A DNA stretch of 44,767 nucleotides from Collimonas fungivorans (GCF_028292705.1 NZ_JAQGLV010000319.1:1-44767); one strand, 5' to 3'; numbered from the stretch's first letter, positions 35,075 through 44,127 are shown. Numbers and translations: made by a program. Notes: a model not told the origin generated them from the letters alone.

Positions 35075-35467
35075 ATGATCTACGGCATCGGCACCGACAT
35101 CATCCAGATCCCGCGCATAGCGGCCGCACTGCAACGCAACGGCGACCGTTTTGCCGAAAAAATCCTGGGTCCCCAGGAAATGGAAAAATACCTGCAGCGT
35201 AAAGCCAAGGTAGAGGCGCGCGGCATCCGTTTCCTGGCGACCCGTTTTGCGGCCAAGGAAGCGTTTTCCAAGGCGCTCGGGCTGGGCATGAAGATGCCGA
35301 TGACCTGGCGCGCCATGCAAACCTTGAACGCCCCCAGCGGCAAGCCGGTCGTCGTGGTCAATCCGGCGCTGGAAGAATACATGCAAAGCAGGGGGCTGAC
35401 CGCCCAAGTATCGATTACCGATGAAGTGGAATACGCGGTCGCTTTCGTCATTGTGGAGAAATTATGA
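35075..35467 (+). CDS. acpS: holo-[acyl-carrier-protein] synthase AcpS
   Basis: A 130-residue phosphopantetheinyl transferase that moves 4'-phosphopantetheine from CoA to Ser37 of AcpP, encoded at 21509 in this window. Mg-binding Asp8 (GTDII) and the Glu62 region ([13 protein letters not shown]) are present. The stop overlaps the nagZ ATG by four bases. Confidence 0.96.
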   Translation: MIYGIGTDIIQIPRIAAALQRNGDRFAEKILGPQEMEKYLQRKAKVEARGIRFLATRFAAKEAFSKALGLGMKMPMTWRAMQTLNAPSGKPVVVVNPALEEYMQSRGLTAQVSITDEVEYAVAFVIVEKL

Positions 35468-36510
35468 GCAGTGAGAGTCACACGGAAAAACTGGCGGAGC
35501 TCGGCCCGGTCATGCTGGACGTGGTCGGCGCCAGCCTGAGCGCGGACGATATCCGCCGCATCCGGCATCCGCTCACCGGCGGCGTGATCCTGTTCACGCG
35601 CAACTACCAGGACCGTGCCCAGCTGACGGCTTTGACCGCTGCGATTCATGCGGCGCGTCCCGGCATACTGATCGCGGTCGATCATGAAGGCGGCCGGGTG
35701 CAGCGTTTCAGGACCGACGGTTTTACCCGCCTGCCGGCGATGCGCCTGCTCGGGCAGCAATGGGACCGCGATGTGCTGGGCGCTGTCGAAACAGCGACCG
35801 CGCTGGGTTTCGTGCTGGCCAGCGAGCTGCGCGCCTGCGGCGTCGATTTATCGTTTACGCCGGTGCTGGATCTCGATTATGGCGACTCCAGCGTGATCGG
35901 CGAACGCGCTTTCCACCGCGATCCGCGCGTCGTCACCTTGCTGGCGAAAAGCCTGAACCACGGCCTGGCGCTGGCCGGCATGGCTAACTGCGGCAAGCAT
36001 TTTCCCGGCCACGGTTATGTGCATGGCGACTCCCATTCGTCGCTGCCGGTCGACGACCGCAGCCTGGCGCAGATCATGGAAGAAGACATCAAGCCTTACG
36101 ACTGGCTCGGCATGAGCCTGGCGGCGGTGATGCCGGCGCATGTGATTTATTCCAAGGTCGACAAGCACTCAGCCGGCTTTTCAAAAAAATGGCTGACCAT
36201 CCTGCGCCAAAAGATCGGTTTCAACGGCGTGGTTTTCAGCGACGATTTGAGCATGGAAGCGGCCGGTTCGGCCGGCGGCGTGCTGGACGGCGCCAAGGCT
36301 GCGTTGGCGGCAGGCTGCGACGTGGTCCTGATCTGCAATTCGCCGGACAAAGCCGATCAGCTGCTAGCGGGACTGGCGAGCGGCGCCTCGGCGGCATCCC
36401 GCGCACGCCTGACGGCCCTGGTGCCGCAAACGGCGGCGATGGACTGGGAAACATTGCAGGCCGATGCGCGTTATCTGGCCGCCAGGTCGCTGGTGCAAGC
36501 GCTCTCGTAA
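35464..36510 (+). CDS. nagZ: beta-N-acetylglucosaminidase NagZ
   Basis: A 348-residue cytoplasmic GH3 hydrolase that cleaves N-acetylglucosamine from anhydromuropeptides in cell-wall recycling. KHFPGHG (178-184) and the Asp189/His191 dyad (GDSH) match the family, and the nucleophile lies in FSDDLSM (Asp260 or 261). In relatives its products signal AmpC beta-lactamase induction. It is translationally coupled to acpS. Confidence 0.96.
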   Translation: MSSESHTEKLAELGPVMLDVVGASLSADDIRRIRHPLTGGVILFTRNYQDRAQLTALTAAIHAARPGILIAVDHEGGRVQRFRTDGFTRLPAMRLLGQQWDRDVLGAVETATALGFVLASELRACGVDLSFTPVLDLDYGDSSVIGERAFHRDPRVVTLLAKSLNHGLALAGMANCGKHFPGHGYVHGDSHSSLPVDDRSLAQIMEEDIKPYDWLGMSLAAVMPAHVIYSKVDKHSAGFSKKWLTILRQKIGFNGVVFSDDLSMEAAGSAGGVLDGAKAALAAGCDVVLICNSPDKADQLLAGLASGASAASRARLTALVPQTAAMDWETLQADARYLAARSLVQALS

Positions 36511-36526
36511 TGTATGATCTGGCATC

Positions 36527-38395
36527 ATGACTGAAGCTGAAATTCCCGATCCGCGCGCGGTGGTGCTGGAGACCGTCGCCAAGCTGCCGAACCTGCCCGG
36601 CGTGTACCGCTATTTCGATGCAGCCGACAATATCCTGTATGTCGGCAAGGCGCGCGATCTGAAGAAGAGGGTCTCGAGCTATTTCCAGAAGAATCTCGCC
36701 AGCCCGCGCACCGCCATGATGGTCGAGCGCATCGCCCGGCTGGAGACGACGGTGACGCGCAGCGAAGCGGAAGCCTTGATCCTGGAAAGCAACCTGATCA
36801 AGTCGCTGCAGCCGCGCTACAACATCCTGTTCCGCGACGACAAATCCTATCCTTACCTGAAAATCAGCGGCCAGGAATATCCGCGCATGGCGTACTACCG
36901 CGGCGCGGTGGATAAAAAGAACCAGTATTTCGGCCCGTTCCCGAATGCCTGGGCAGTCAAGGAATCGATGCAGATCCTGCAGAAGGTGTTCTTGCTGCGC
37001 ACCTGCGAAGACAGCGTTTTCGCCAACCGTACCCGGCCTTGCCTGCTGCACCAGATCCAGCGTTGCAGCGCGCCTTGCGTGAAGCTGGTCAGCCATGAGG
37101 ATTACCTGACCGATGTCGACAACGCCGCCAAGTTCCTGCGCGGCCGCCAGACCGAAGTATTGTCGACGCTGGATAAAAAGATGCACGCCTACGCTGCCGA
37201 GCTGAAGTTCGAGCAGGCGGCGGCGGTGCGCAACCAGATCACCGCGCTGTCGCGCGTACTGCATCAGCAAAGCATGGAAACCGTGGGCGACAGCGATATC
37301 GATATCGTCGCCGTCATCGTCCAGGGCGGGCGCGCCTGCGTCAACCTGGCAATGGTGCGCGGCGGCCGCCACCTGGGCGACCGCGCGTATTTTCCAAGCC
37401 ATGTCGACGGCGTGCTGTCGAGCCCGGAAGAAGCAGCGAGCGAAACCATGGAAGTCGCCGTGCTCAAAGCCTTCATGGCGCAGCATTACATCGATACCTT
37501 CATTCCCGGCACCCTGATCCTGAATATCGAATTCGACGAACCGGCCCTGATGGTGGCGCTGATGGAGCAATGCGGCCATCGCATCAACCTGCTGTTCCAG
37601 CCGCAGGGGCAGCGCCGGCAGTGGCTGGAGATGGCGCACAAGGGCGCCGAGATTTCGCTCGCCAGGTTGCTCTCGGAGCAGGGCTCGCAGCAGTCGAGGA
37701 CGCGCGCGCTGGTGGAAGTGCTCGGGCTTGAAGTCGAGGATATCGACAGCTTGCGCGCCGAATGCTTCGACATCAGCCACACCTCGGGCGAGGCGACCCA
37801 GGCGTCCTGCGTGGTGTTCCATCATCACGCTATGCAAAACGGCGAATACCGGCGCTACAACATCAAGGACATCACGCCCGGCGACGACTACGCTGCGATG
37901 CGCCAGGTGCTGATGCGGCGCTACGAAAAAGTGGCCAACGGCGACGGTGTTATGCCCGACATCGTGCTGATCGACGGCGGCAAGGGACAGGTGGAAATGG
38001 CGCGCCAGGTGCTGGCGGAACTGGGGCTGGATATCGGCCTGATCGTCGGCGTCGCCAAGGGCGAAGGGCGCAAGGTCGGACTGGAAACGCTGATCTTCGC
38101 CGACGGCCGCGCCGCGCGCGAACTGGGCAAGGAATCGGCGGCCCTGATGCTGATCGCGCAGATCCGCGACGAGGCGCACCGCTTCGCCATCACCGGCATG
38201 CGCGCCAAGCGGGCCAAGGCGCGCCAGAGTTCGCGGCTGGAGGAGATCGAAGGGATCGGCGCCAAACGCCGCCAGAAACTGCTGGCGCGTTTCGGCGGCC
38301 TGCGAGGGGTGGCGGACGCCAGCATCGAGGATATCGCCTCGGTTGAAGGCATATCGCGGCTGCTGGCGGAGGAAATCTACAAGCAGCTCCATTGA
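36527..38395 (+). CDS. uvrC: excinuclease ABC subunit UvrC
   Basis: A 622-residue nuclease that makes both incisions in nucleotide excision repair. A GIY-YIG domain for 3' incision begins at GVYRYF and YVGKA (25-42), a UVR motif (about 205-235) binds UvrB, the RNase-H-like domain ([24 protein letters not shown]) performs the 5' cut, and tandem helix-hairpin-helix motifs end the protein. The gap to nagZ is 16 bases. Linkage to pgsA downstream is the same as in E. coli. Confidence 0.97.
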   Translation: MTEAEIPDPRAVVLETVAKLPNLPGVYRYFDAADNILYVGKARDLKKRVSSYFQKNLASPRTAMMVERIARLETTVTRSEAEALILESNLIKSLQPRYNILFRDDKSYPYLKISGQEYPRMAYYRGAVDKKNQYFGPFPNAWAVKESMQILQKVFLLRTCEDSVFANRTRPCLLHQIQRCSAPCVKLVSHEDYLTDVDNAAKFLRGRQTEVLSTLDKKMHAYAAELKFEQAAAVRNQITALSRVLHQQSMETVGDSDIDIVAVIVQGGRACVNLAMVRGGRHLGDRAYFPSHVDGVLSSPEEAASETMEVAVLKAFMAQHYIDTFIPGTLILNIEFDEPALMVALMEQCGHRINLLFQPQGQRRQWLEMAHKGAEISLARLLSEQGSQQSRTRALVEVLGLEVEDIDSLRAECFDISHTSGEATQASCVVFHHHAMQNGEYRRYNIKDITPGDDYAAMRQVLMRRYEKVANGDGVMPDIVLIDGGKGQVEMARQVLAELGLDIGLIVGVAKGEGRKVGLETLIFADGRAARELGKESAALMLIAQIRDEAHRFAITGMRAKRAKARQSSRLEEIEGIGAKRRQKLLARFGGLRGVADASIEDIASVEGISRLLAEEIYKQLH

Positions 38396-38509
38396 GTGTT
38401 GCATTGATTGTTGCTTTTGCAGGTTTTGTTTCCCAACTGCGGCATACTCCTAGATAATTAAAATACGAACAGTTGGCTCCTTACCTATAAAATTTTTTAT
38501 GCCTTATTT

Positions 38510-39103
38510 ATGCCATTCAATATTCCGATTTTACTGACCTGGTTGCGGGTTGCCTTGATACCGTTGGTGGTCGGCGTTTTCTATCTGCCTGACCTCGGTT
38601 TTTCGACGCTACAGCTGGGCCTGGCGTCCACCATCATTTTTATCGTCGCTGCGGTGACTGACTGGTTCGACGGTTTCCTGGCGCGGCGCTGGAACCAGAC
38701 TTCGGCCTTCGGCGCTTTCCTGGATCCGGTCGCCGACAAGCTGATGGTCGCCGGCGCCTTGCTGGTGCTGGTGCACCTGGGGCGGGTCGATCCGATCATC
38801 GCGTTTGTGATCATCGGCCGCGAGATTGCGATCAGCGCCTTGCGCGAATGGATGGCGCAAATCGGCGCATCGAAATCGGTGGCGGTCAGTTCGATCGGTA
38901 AAATTAAAACCACGGCACAGATGGTCGCGATCCCGATGTTGTTGTATTATGGCGACCTGCTTGGCATCGATACCCGTTTCTGGGGACAGGTGTTGCTGGT
39001 GATAGCGGCGGTGTTGACGGTGTGGTCCATGTTTTATTATTTGCGTAAAGCGTGGCCGCTGATCAAGGAAACTACCGCTGCAAAAGAAAACAACAAGCAG
39101 TGA
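38510..39103 (+). CDS. pgsA: phosphatidylglycerophosphate synthase PgsA
   Basis: A 197-residue integral membrane enzyme that makes phosphatidylglycerol phosphate from CDP-diacylglycerol and glycerol 3-phosphate. The CDP-alcohol phosphotransferase motif is complete: Asp54-Gly55, Ala58-Arg59, Gly68, Asp72 and Asp76. Four to five hydrophobic segments are seen. A 114-base gap separates it from uvrC; no clear promoter was found there. Confidence 0.95.
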   Translation: MPFNIPILLTWLRVALIPLVVGVFYLPDLGFSTLQLGLASTIIFIVAAVTDWFDGFLARRWNQTSAFGAFLDPVADKLMVAGALLVLVHLGRVDPIIAFVIIGREIAISALREWMAQIGASKSVAVSSIGKIKTTAQMVAIPMLLYYGDLLGIDTRFWGQVLLVIAAVLTVWSMFYYLRKAWPLIKETTAAKENNKQ

Positions 39104-39166
39104 AGTAAAATGTCGGTGTTGTGAAGCGGTGTTTTGAAAATGCGTGATGAAAATTTTTCGAAATCG

Positions 39167-39194
39167 TTGACAATCTCTGTAGAACAACTATAAT
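39167..39194 (+). promoter_or_regulatory. perfect-consensus sigma-70 promoter of tRNA-Gly
   Basis: TTGACA (39167-39172), a 16-base spacer and TATAAT (39189-39194). Both boxes match the consensus exactly. The transcript would start near 39201, about 30 bases before the tRNA. Confidence 0.9.
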
Positions 39195-39230
39195 GTCGTC
39201 TCTGTAGTTGATACAGAAAAAGAAACAAAT

Positions 39231-39306
39231 GCGGGAGTAGCTCAGTTGGTAGAGCGCAACCTTGCCAAGGTTGAGGTCGAGAGTTCGAGACTCTTCTCCC
39301 GCTCCA
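39231..39306 (+). tRNA. tRNA-Gly (GCC), first copy
   Basis: A 76-base tRNA with a 7-bp acceptor stem GCGGGAG/CTCCCGC, a D-loop AGTTGGTAG, anticodon GCC at 39264-39266 and a T-loop TTCGAGA. The CCA end is encoded. It has its own strong promoter and is followed by a terminator. Confidence 0.97.
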
Positions 39307-39311
39307 GATTC

Positions 39312-39344
39312 AAAAAAGGAAGCTGGAAAAAGCTTCCTTTTTTT
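39312..39344 (+). terminator. terminator after the first tRNA-Gly
   Basis: A 13-bp stem (39312-39324 with 39331-39343) whose 3' arm runs into T7. Because it is A-rich on one side and T-rich on the other it could work in both directions. Confidence 0.85.
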
Positions 39345-39426
39345 ATGTAAAATCAGTAGCTGATCGTATTGCCTGGTTGAACTCAATCCAGCCAATATGC
39401 TCTGATTTTGCAGTAGGCACACCCCT

Positions 39427-39500
39427 GGCGGGGTAGCAAAGTGGTTATGCAGCGGCCTGCAAAGCCGTTTACGCCGGTTCGATCCCGACCCCCGCCTCCA
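39427..39500 (+). tRNA. tRNA-Cys (GCA)
   Basis: A 74-base tRNA with acceptor stem GGCGGGG/CCCCGCC, anticodon GCA at 39459-39461, GGTTCGATCC T-arm and encoded CCA. It lies downstream of the first tRNA-Gly terminator, so it needs its own promoter; only weak boxes (TTGCCT at 39369, TTGAAC at 39377) are seen upstream. Confidence 0.96.
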
Positions 39501-39510
39501 GACTCCATAC

Positions 39511-39586
39511 GCGGGAGTAGCTCAGTTGGTAGAGCGCAACCTTGCCAAGGTTGAGGTCGAGAGTTCGAGACTCTTCTCCCGCTCCA
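39511..39586 (+). tRNA. tRNA-Gly (GCC), second identical copy
   Basis: Identical in all 76 bases to the tRNA at 39231-39306, with anticodon GCC at 39544-39546. It is ten bases after tRNA-Cys and almost certainly shares its transcript. Confidence 0.97.
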
Positions 39587-39593
39587 TATTCCA

Positions 39594-39627
39594 GGCAAGG
39601 AAGATGAACATGTCTTCCTTGCCGTTT
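39594..39627 (+). terminator. terminator after the tRNA-Cys/tRNA-Gly pair
   Basis: An 11-bp perfect stem, GGCAAGGAAGA (39594-39604) with TCTTCCTTGCC (39613-39623), an eight-base loop, and a short GTTT tail. Confidence 0.75.
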
Positions 39628-39921
39628 CAGTAAAAAATCCTGCCTTGATTTTCTCCTGATTTGCCCCGCAGAATTCCTGCGCGCATGGTTTTTCCGGAGT
39701 CTTGCCGCCGCTCAGCTGCCGATACAAGAGTAGATTCACCTTTCGCCGGGGCCACTTTCCAGATAGGACTGGGTTCCGGGAGTCTTCTCCTTTATCGGTA
39801 AACTGCCGGCGCCGCCAGCATGTGCAGGATGCTTCCGAACATGCATGCCGCAGTATCTATCTAACGACTCGCTTGCAGCTGCAACCGGGTCGTTTTGCCG
39901 TCCGCTGTCGCGGCGTTTTAG
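39628..39921. other. gene-free stretch between tRNAs and the Lrp gene
   Basis: About 290 bases with no supported gene. A 12-bp perfect palindrome TTGCAGCTGCAA lies at 39873-39884, about 40 bases after the lrp-type gene's stop. No clear terminator for that gene is seen. Confidence 0.4.
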
Positions 39922-40365
39922 CTACTCGGCCCTGAACGGCGGCGGCCGCCGCTTGATCGGCTGCGCCTTGACGATTGAGGTGTTGGTCTCGGCCTTGTCG
40001 GCGATGCGGTCGATGACCTGGTCCAGCTCGGCGATGGAACGCACGAACAGGCGCGCGATATAACAATCCTCTCCGGTCACCTTGTCGCATTCGCAGAATT
40101 CGGGCGTGTCTTCGATCAGTTTCTGGACGATCTGCAGCTTGCCGGGCAAAGGGCGTATGCGCACGATGGCTTGCAACTGGTAGCCCAGCGCTTGCGGGTC
40201 GATATCTACCGTGAAGCCGCGGATGACGCCGCGTTCCTCGAGCCGGTGCAGCCGTTCCGATACGCTGGGCGAGGAAAGGCCGACCTGCTGGCCCAGTTCT
40301 TTCAGCGAAATGCGCGCATCCTTGAGCAGGGTTTCGAGGATGCGCTGGTCGACATTGTTCAGCAT
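39922..40365 (-). CDS. Lrp/AsnC-family transcriptional regulator
   Basis: A 147-residue regulator with an N-terminal winged helix-turn-helix (about 20-43, ELGQQVGLSSPSVSERLHRLE) and a C-terminal RAM effector-binding domain. ATG 40365 has GGAG about ten bases upstream and gives the standard MLNNVDQRIL start. It is divergent from an EamA-type exporter, and palindromes lie in the shared 133-base promoter region, so autoregulation and control of the exporter in response to an amino acid are likely inferences. The amino acid is unknown. Confidence 0.92.
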   Translation of the reverse strand: MLNNVDQRILETLLKDARISLKELGQQVGLSSPSVSERLHRLEERGVIRGFTVDIDPQALGYQLQAIVRIRPLPGKLQIVQKLIEDTPEFCECDKVTGEDCYIARLFVRSIAELDQVIDRIADKAETNTSIVKAQPIKRRPPPFRAE

Positions 40366-40379
40366 TTTAGATTTCTCCG

Positions 40380-40418
40380 GATATTGATAATATCGCCTAA
40401 TATAATTAGGTATCGATA
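40380..40418. promoter_or_regulatory. tandem palindromes, probable Lrp-type operators
   Basis: GATATTGATAATATC (40380-40394) and CCTAATATAATTAGG (40396-40410) are each 6-bp inverted repeats around three bases, with centres 16 bases apart; TATCGATA (40411-40418) follows. They lie between the divergent regulator and exporter genes, immediately upstream of the regulator's ribosome binding site. Confidence 0.6.
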
Positions 40419-40498
40419 GCATATTTCCTTTGATTAAGCATGGAAAATGCAGTTGTAAAGTGAGATTATCAGGCTCTGATGGCTTTCGGAGACTTTAT

Positions 40499-41386
40499 AT
40501 GAACAAGAAGGTAAGCGGCACGGTTGAAATGACCGCAGCCATGATCATTTCGGGAACCATAGGCTGGTTCGTCGTGGTTTCCGGCCAGCCGGTGCTGGAC
40601 GTGGTGTTCTGGCGCTGCGTATTCGGCGCGGCGACTTTGCTGATCGTCTGCGCCGCAATGGGTCTGCTGCGCGGCGCCATCACCTTGCGCCTGCTAGCCC
40701 TGGCCGCGCTGGGCGGGGTCGCCATCGTCATCAACTGGCTGCTGCTGTTCATCTCTTATTCGCACGCTTCGATCTCGATCTCGACCGCGGTCTACAACAC
40801 CCAGCCGTTCATGCTGGTCGGCCTCGGCGCAGTGTTCTTTTCCGAGCGGCTGACCCTCAACAAGCTGACCTGGCTCGCGATCGCCTTCGGCGGCATGCTG
40901 CTGATCGTGCTGGCGCAACCGGGCGCCGCCGACGGCGGCAGCAATTATCTGGCGGGGATACTGATGGCGCTGGGCGCGGCTTTTTTCTACGCGGTGGCCG
41001 CCATCATCACCAAGAAACTGGCCGGCACGCCGCCGCACCTGATCGCCCTGGTTCAGGTCTGCGTCGGCATGCTGATGCTGGCGCCTTTTGCGCACCTATC
41101 GGCGCTGCCTTCCGATATCGGCACGTGGAGCATCCTGGTGACGGTCGGCGTGGTGCATACCGGGCTGATGTATATCCTGCTGTATGGAGCGATCCAGAAA
41201 TTGCCGACCTACCTGACCGGATCGTTATCGTTCATCTACCCCATCGTGGCGATCGCGGTAGATTTCCTGGCCTTCGGCCACCGGCTGCAGTTGAGCCAGC
41301 TGGCCGGCGCCGCCGCTATCCTGATCGCGGCGGCCGGCATGAACCTCGGCTGGTCGCTGTGGAAACCGAAGGTGCAAATGCAGTGA
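40499..41386 (+). CDS. EamA/DMT-family transporter
   Basis: A 295-residue integral membrane protein with about ten hydrophobic segments arranged as two EamA repeats, typical of drug/metabolite exporters such as RhaT or amino-acid and nucleoside effluxers. The substrate is unknown. ATG 40499 has GGAG at 40488-40491, seven bases upstream. A weak promoter TTGATT-18-TGTAAA starts at 40430. Control by the neighbouring Lrp-type protein is suggested by gene arrangement. Confidence 0.9.
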   Translation: MNKKVSGTVEMTAAMIISGTIGWFVVVSGQPVLDVVFWRCVFGAATLLIVCAAMGLLRGAITLRLLALAALGGVAIVINWLLLFISYSHASISISTAVYNTQPFMLVGLGAVFFSERLTLNKLTWLAIAFGGMLLIVLAQPGAADGGSNYLAGILMALGAAFFYAVAAIITKKLAGTPPHLIALVQVCVGMLMLAPFAHLSALPSDIGTWSILVTVGVVHTGLMYILLYGAIQKLPTYLTGSLSFIYPIVAIAVDFLAFGHRLQLSQLAGAAAILIAAAGMNLGWSLWKPKVQMQ

Positions 41387-41417
41387 TCGTCGGCGCCGCG
41401 GCATTGCAACGAGGCCC

Positions 41418-42110
41418 TTAAGCCAGGGCGCGCGCCGCCTCTTCAATCAAGGCGACTATTTCATCGGGATGCGAGGCCATGGAAGCATGGCTCGCCGCCA
41501 GCTCGATGGTCTTCCTGGGTTTCATGCGTTCCGCGAACCAGCGTTCTGTTTCGGGCGGTATCATGCGGTCGTTGCTGGAGACCTGGTACCAGGACGGCTT
41601 GCTCTTCCAGGCCGGCGGTCCGGAGGCGTCGCCGAAGCAACGGGCGGCGATCGGCTTTTGCGTCAGCGCCATCACCAGGGCTTCCGTTGCATCCACGTCC
41701 TGGCAGAAATTGTCGCGGAACTTGTCCGCCGCAATCCACAGGAAACCGTTGTCGTCCGGCGCTATGCTGGCGGCGCCCGGCGGCGGTTCGCGCATGCCGA
41801 AAATGCCGCCCGGGGTTTCGCCTTCATCGGGGGCAAAGGCGGCGACGTACACCATGCCAACTACATTCGGCGCATGGCCGGCGCCGCTGATCACCATGCC
41901 GCCGTAGGAATGGCCGACCAGCAGCGTCGGCCCGTTCTGGGCTGCGGCGAACCGGGCGGTGCGGTCGACGTCGTCGGCCAGCGAGGTGAGCGGGTTTTGC
42001 ACCGCGCTCACGCGATATCCCCTTGCATGAAGCGGCGGGATCACGTGGCGCCAGTGCGAACCGTCGCCCCATGCGCCATGGACCAGAACTATGTTGAGCT
42101 GCGTTGTCAT
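41418..42110 (-). CDS. alpha/beta-fold hydrolase
   Basis: A 230-residue hydrolase. The oxyanion loop follows VLVHGAWGDGSHW (9-20), the nucleophile is Ser68 in GHSYGG, and Asp182 (SSNDRM) and His209 (ASHASM) complete the triad. It resembles the family of small esterases related to plant salicylate-binding protein and hydroxynitrile lyases; substrate unknown. ATG 42110 has AGGAG upstream. It is convergent with the exporter gene and followed, in the same direction upstream, by a LysR gene. Confidence 0.9.
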   Translation of the reverse strand: MTTQLNIVLVHGAWGDGSHWRHVIPPLHARGYRVSAVQNPLTSLADDVDRTARFAAAQNGPTLLVGHSYGGMVISGAGHAPNVVGMVYVAAFAPDEGETPGGIFGMREPPPGAASIAPDDNGFLWIAADKFRDNFCQDVDATEALVMALTQKPIAARCFGDASGPPAWKSKPSWYQVSSNDRMIPPETERWFAERMKPRKTIELAASHASMASHPDEIVALIEEAARALA

Positions 42111-42261
42111 ATTGCGTTCTCCTGTGCTATCGGGCGACGATGGAAAATGCGGGACGGCGTCGCTTGGACCATCCCAGATATTCGAGGGATCATGCTGCTG
42201 GTGAGTGCCTTCCTGACTCAGTGTGCAGCCGACAGCTGCGATATGCGATGGCAACCTGGCA

Positions 42262-43128
42262 TCAAATCATCCTGGCGTCCGGAAAAGTCTCCAGCAGCAG
42301 GTCGGAAAATGCGCGCAGCCTGCTGCTGACATGGCGCTGGCTCGAATACAGCAGCCAGATTTCCACCTCAACGCCAGCCAGGCTCCCGATCTCATGCAGC
42401 AGGCCGCGTTCCAGTTCCTGCCGTATCAGCGACGGTGGCAGCACGCCTGCGCCGGCGCCCGCCAGCACGGCGTCGCGGATCATGAGCTGTGAAGACAGCT
42501 GCAGCACGGTTTCGGTTTCAATCGTGATTTTCCGGCCGTCGCGCAGGATCGCCAGCTGCAGGTTTTTTTCCTGGTGCGAACGTCCAACCAGGGGCAGGCG
42601 CGCGGCGCTGCCGAGCTTGCCCGGATCATCGCGCGCCACCAGCATTTGTCGTTCCCGCAAAAAACAGCGGCCGATATATTCCGCGTCCGGCCTGGGATTG
42701 CCGCGGATCACGGCGTCGTATCCTTCGGCGATCAAGTCGACATAACGATCTTCGCCGACAATTTCCAGTTGCACCAGCGGGTAGCGCGCGCGATATTCCG
42801 CCGCCATCCGGCCCAGCACCGAATGGGCCAGCAGGATAGGAGCGCTGATGCGCAACGGACCGCGCGGTTCTTCGGTGGCGCGCAGGCGTTCTTGCAGTTG
42901 CGCCAGTTCGGCCATGAGAGGAGCGGCGCCTTGCCGCAGCGACTCGCCTTCGGGCGTCAGGCGAAAGGCGTTGCTGCTGCGCTCGATCAAGCGCAGCCCG
43001 AGCGTGTCCTCCAGCTGCCTGAGCCGGCGCGACAAGCTGGCCTTGGGGATGCCTGCCTGGCGGCTGGCCGCGCTGAAGCCGCCGCAGGAGGCGATCAGTA
43101 CGAATTCCTGCAATGCGTTGAGGTCCAT
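42262..43128 (-). CDS. LysR-family transcriptional regulator
   Basis: A 288-residue regulator with an N-terminal winged helix-turn-helix (about 1-60, FSAASRQAGIPKASLSRRLRQLE) and a two-lobed effector-binding domain. It faces the truncated quinone-oxidoreductase gene, a typical LysR-target arrangement, with 100 bases between them containing direct repeats. If the target is dead, the regulator may control only the hydrolase or be losing its role. Confidence 0.92.
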   Translation of the reverse strand: MDLNALQEFVLIASCGGFSAASRQAGIPKASLSRRLRQLEDTLGLRLIERSSNAFRLTPEGESLRQGAAPLMAELAQLQERLRATEEPRGPLRISAPILLAHSVLGRMAAEYRARYPLVQLEIVGEDRYVDLIAEGYDAVIRGNPRPDAEYIGRCFLRERQMLVARDDPGKLGSAARLPLVGRSHQEKNLQLAILRDGRKITIETETVLQLSSQLMIRDAVLAGAGAGVLPPSLIRQELERGLLHEIGSLAGVEVEIWLLYSSQRHVSSRLRAFSDLLLETFPDARMI

Positions 43129-43144
43129 GATGTTCCATTTATGA

Positions 43145-43189
43145 GACGTATCGTGAAATTTTAACGTCTATCGAAAATTTAATGAGACA
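43145..43189. repeat. direct repeats in the LysR/oxidoreductase gap
   Basis: TATCGTGAAATTTTAACG (starting 43149) and TATCGAAAATTTAATG (starting 43169) are near-copies 20 bases apart, i.e. about two helix turns. GAGAC is also repeated in each flank. The spacing fits a LysR-type binding site. Confidence 0.4.
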
Positions 43190-43228
43190 GCTAACCTGTA
43201 ATCTCACCTAAACGAATGGAGAAAAATC

Positions 43229-43519
43229 ATGGAAAAGATCAACCAGGCAGTACGCATCCACAGCTACGGCGGTCCGGAACAGGTTCGCGTGGAGCAGGTC
43301 GCCATGCCCGAGATTGCCCAGCGGACGCCGGCAGCGCGCACCGGCCTGTGGTTCCAGATGCATCCTGACGCGCAGTTGCTGGCTACGCTGGCAGCGATGG
43401 TGGTGCGCGGCGAAATAAAGGTCGAGGTGTCGCGCCTGTTCCAGCTGGATAACGTGCAGCAGGCAATCGACTATGGATATTCCGGGCGCGGCCGGGGCAA
43501 AGCCGTCCTCGAATTCTGA
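43229..43519 (+). pseudogene. NAD(P)H:quinone-oxidoreductase-like gene with large internal deletion
   Basis: The open frame encodes only 96 residues. Its first ~29 residues (AVRIHSYGGPEQVRVEQVAMPEI) match the N-terminus of zinc-independent MDR quinone oxidoreductases and its last ~58 (MHPDAQLLATLAAMVVRGEIKVEVSRLF to RGKAVLEF) match their C-terminus. The middle, about 220 residues with the NADP-binding fold and catalytic groove, is missing, and the join is in frame. Its ribosome binding site GGAGA is intact. A full-length homologue would have about 310-330 residues. The product is unlikely to be an enzyme. Confidence 0.8.
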
Positions 43520-43530
43520 GCAGGCTGCGC

Positions 43531-44127
43531 TTATGAATCGATGCAGGCCTGGATCGCGCTGCCGGCACGCGCTGCAACCTGGTCCAGGCTGGTGTGCGGG
43601 AGAAAAGGCGAGAGCAGGGCATGGCGCATGGTGGCCAGGCCGATGATGTAAGACGCCGCCAGCGCCGCCCGCAACTCCGCATCATGTCCACGCAGCCGTG
43701 CTGCCAGCGGCTGCACGAATTCGGCATGGAAGCGTTCGGCGACGATGGGCGCGGTCAGCTGGCTGCCGGCCGCACGCAACAGCACGCGCAAGGCATCGAA
43801 CTCCCGATCCGACTGCGGTTCGGCATCTGCCATGATCTGCGCCACCATGTAGGCGCCAAAATCGCCGAGGTCTCCAGTCAGATGTTCTTCCAGCAGGAAG
43901 CCGCCTTCCAGCACTTCCGCAAACAGCTTTTCCTTGCTCCCGAAATAACGGTTCACCAGCGCCGCATCGACGCCGGCGTCGGCCGCAATGTCGCGGATGC
44001 CGACATTCTGGTAGTTGTCGCGCGAAAACCATCTGCGTGCCGCCGCCAGGATACGCTCGCGGGTTTCGCCTGCATTTCTCGTGGGTGATTTCACCGGTTT
44101 ATTCCTTGTGTGGACAACAGGGCACAT
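43531..44127 (-). CDS. TetR-family transcriptional regulator
   Basis: A regulator of about 198 residues with a TetR helix-turn-helix (VGIRDIAADAGVDAALVNRYFGSKEKLF) and a helical C-terminal ligand domain (TetR_C, QPLAARL...SYIIGLATMRHALLSP). The start is uncertain: ATG 44127 lacks a clear ribosome binding site, while GTG 44094 has AAGGAA upstream. It is convergent with the truncated oxidoreductase gene, 11 bases apart. No clear partner gene is visible. Confidence 0.87.
   Translation of the reverse strand: MCPVVHTRNKPVKSPTRNAGETRERILAAARRWFSRDNYQNVGIRDIAADAGVDAALVNRYFGSKEKLFAEVLEGGFLLEEHLTGDLGDFGAYMVAQIMADAEPQSDREFDALRVLLRAAGSQLTAPIVAERFHAEFVQPLAARLRGHDAELRAALAASYIIGLATMRHALLSPFLPHTSLDQVAARAGSAIQACIDS

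Noticed and set aside
36236-38404. 722-codon minus-strand frame opposite uvrC and nagZ
   Set aside because: It crosses two conserved genes and shows the composition of an antisense shadow.
39873-39884. TTGCAGCTGCAA palindrome as the lrp terminator
   Set aside because: It has no T-run on the minus strand and only six-base arms, so it is not a credible intrinsic terminator.
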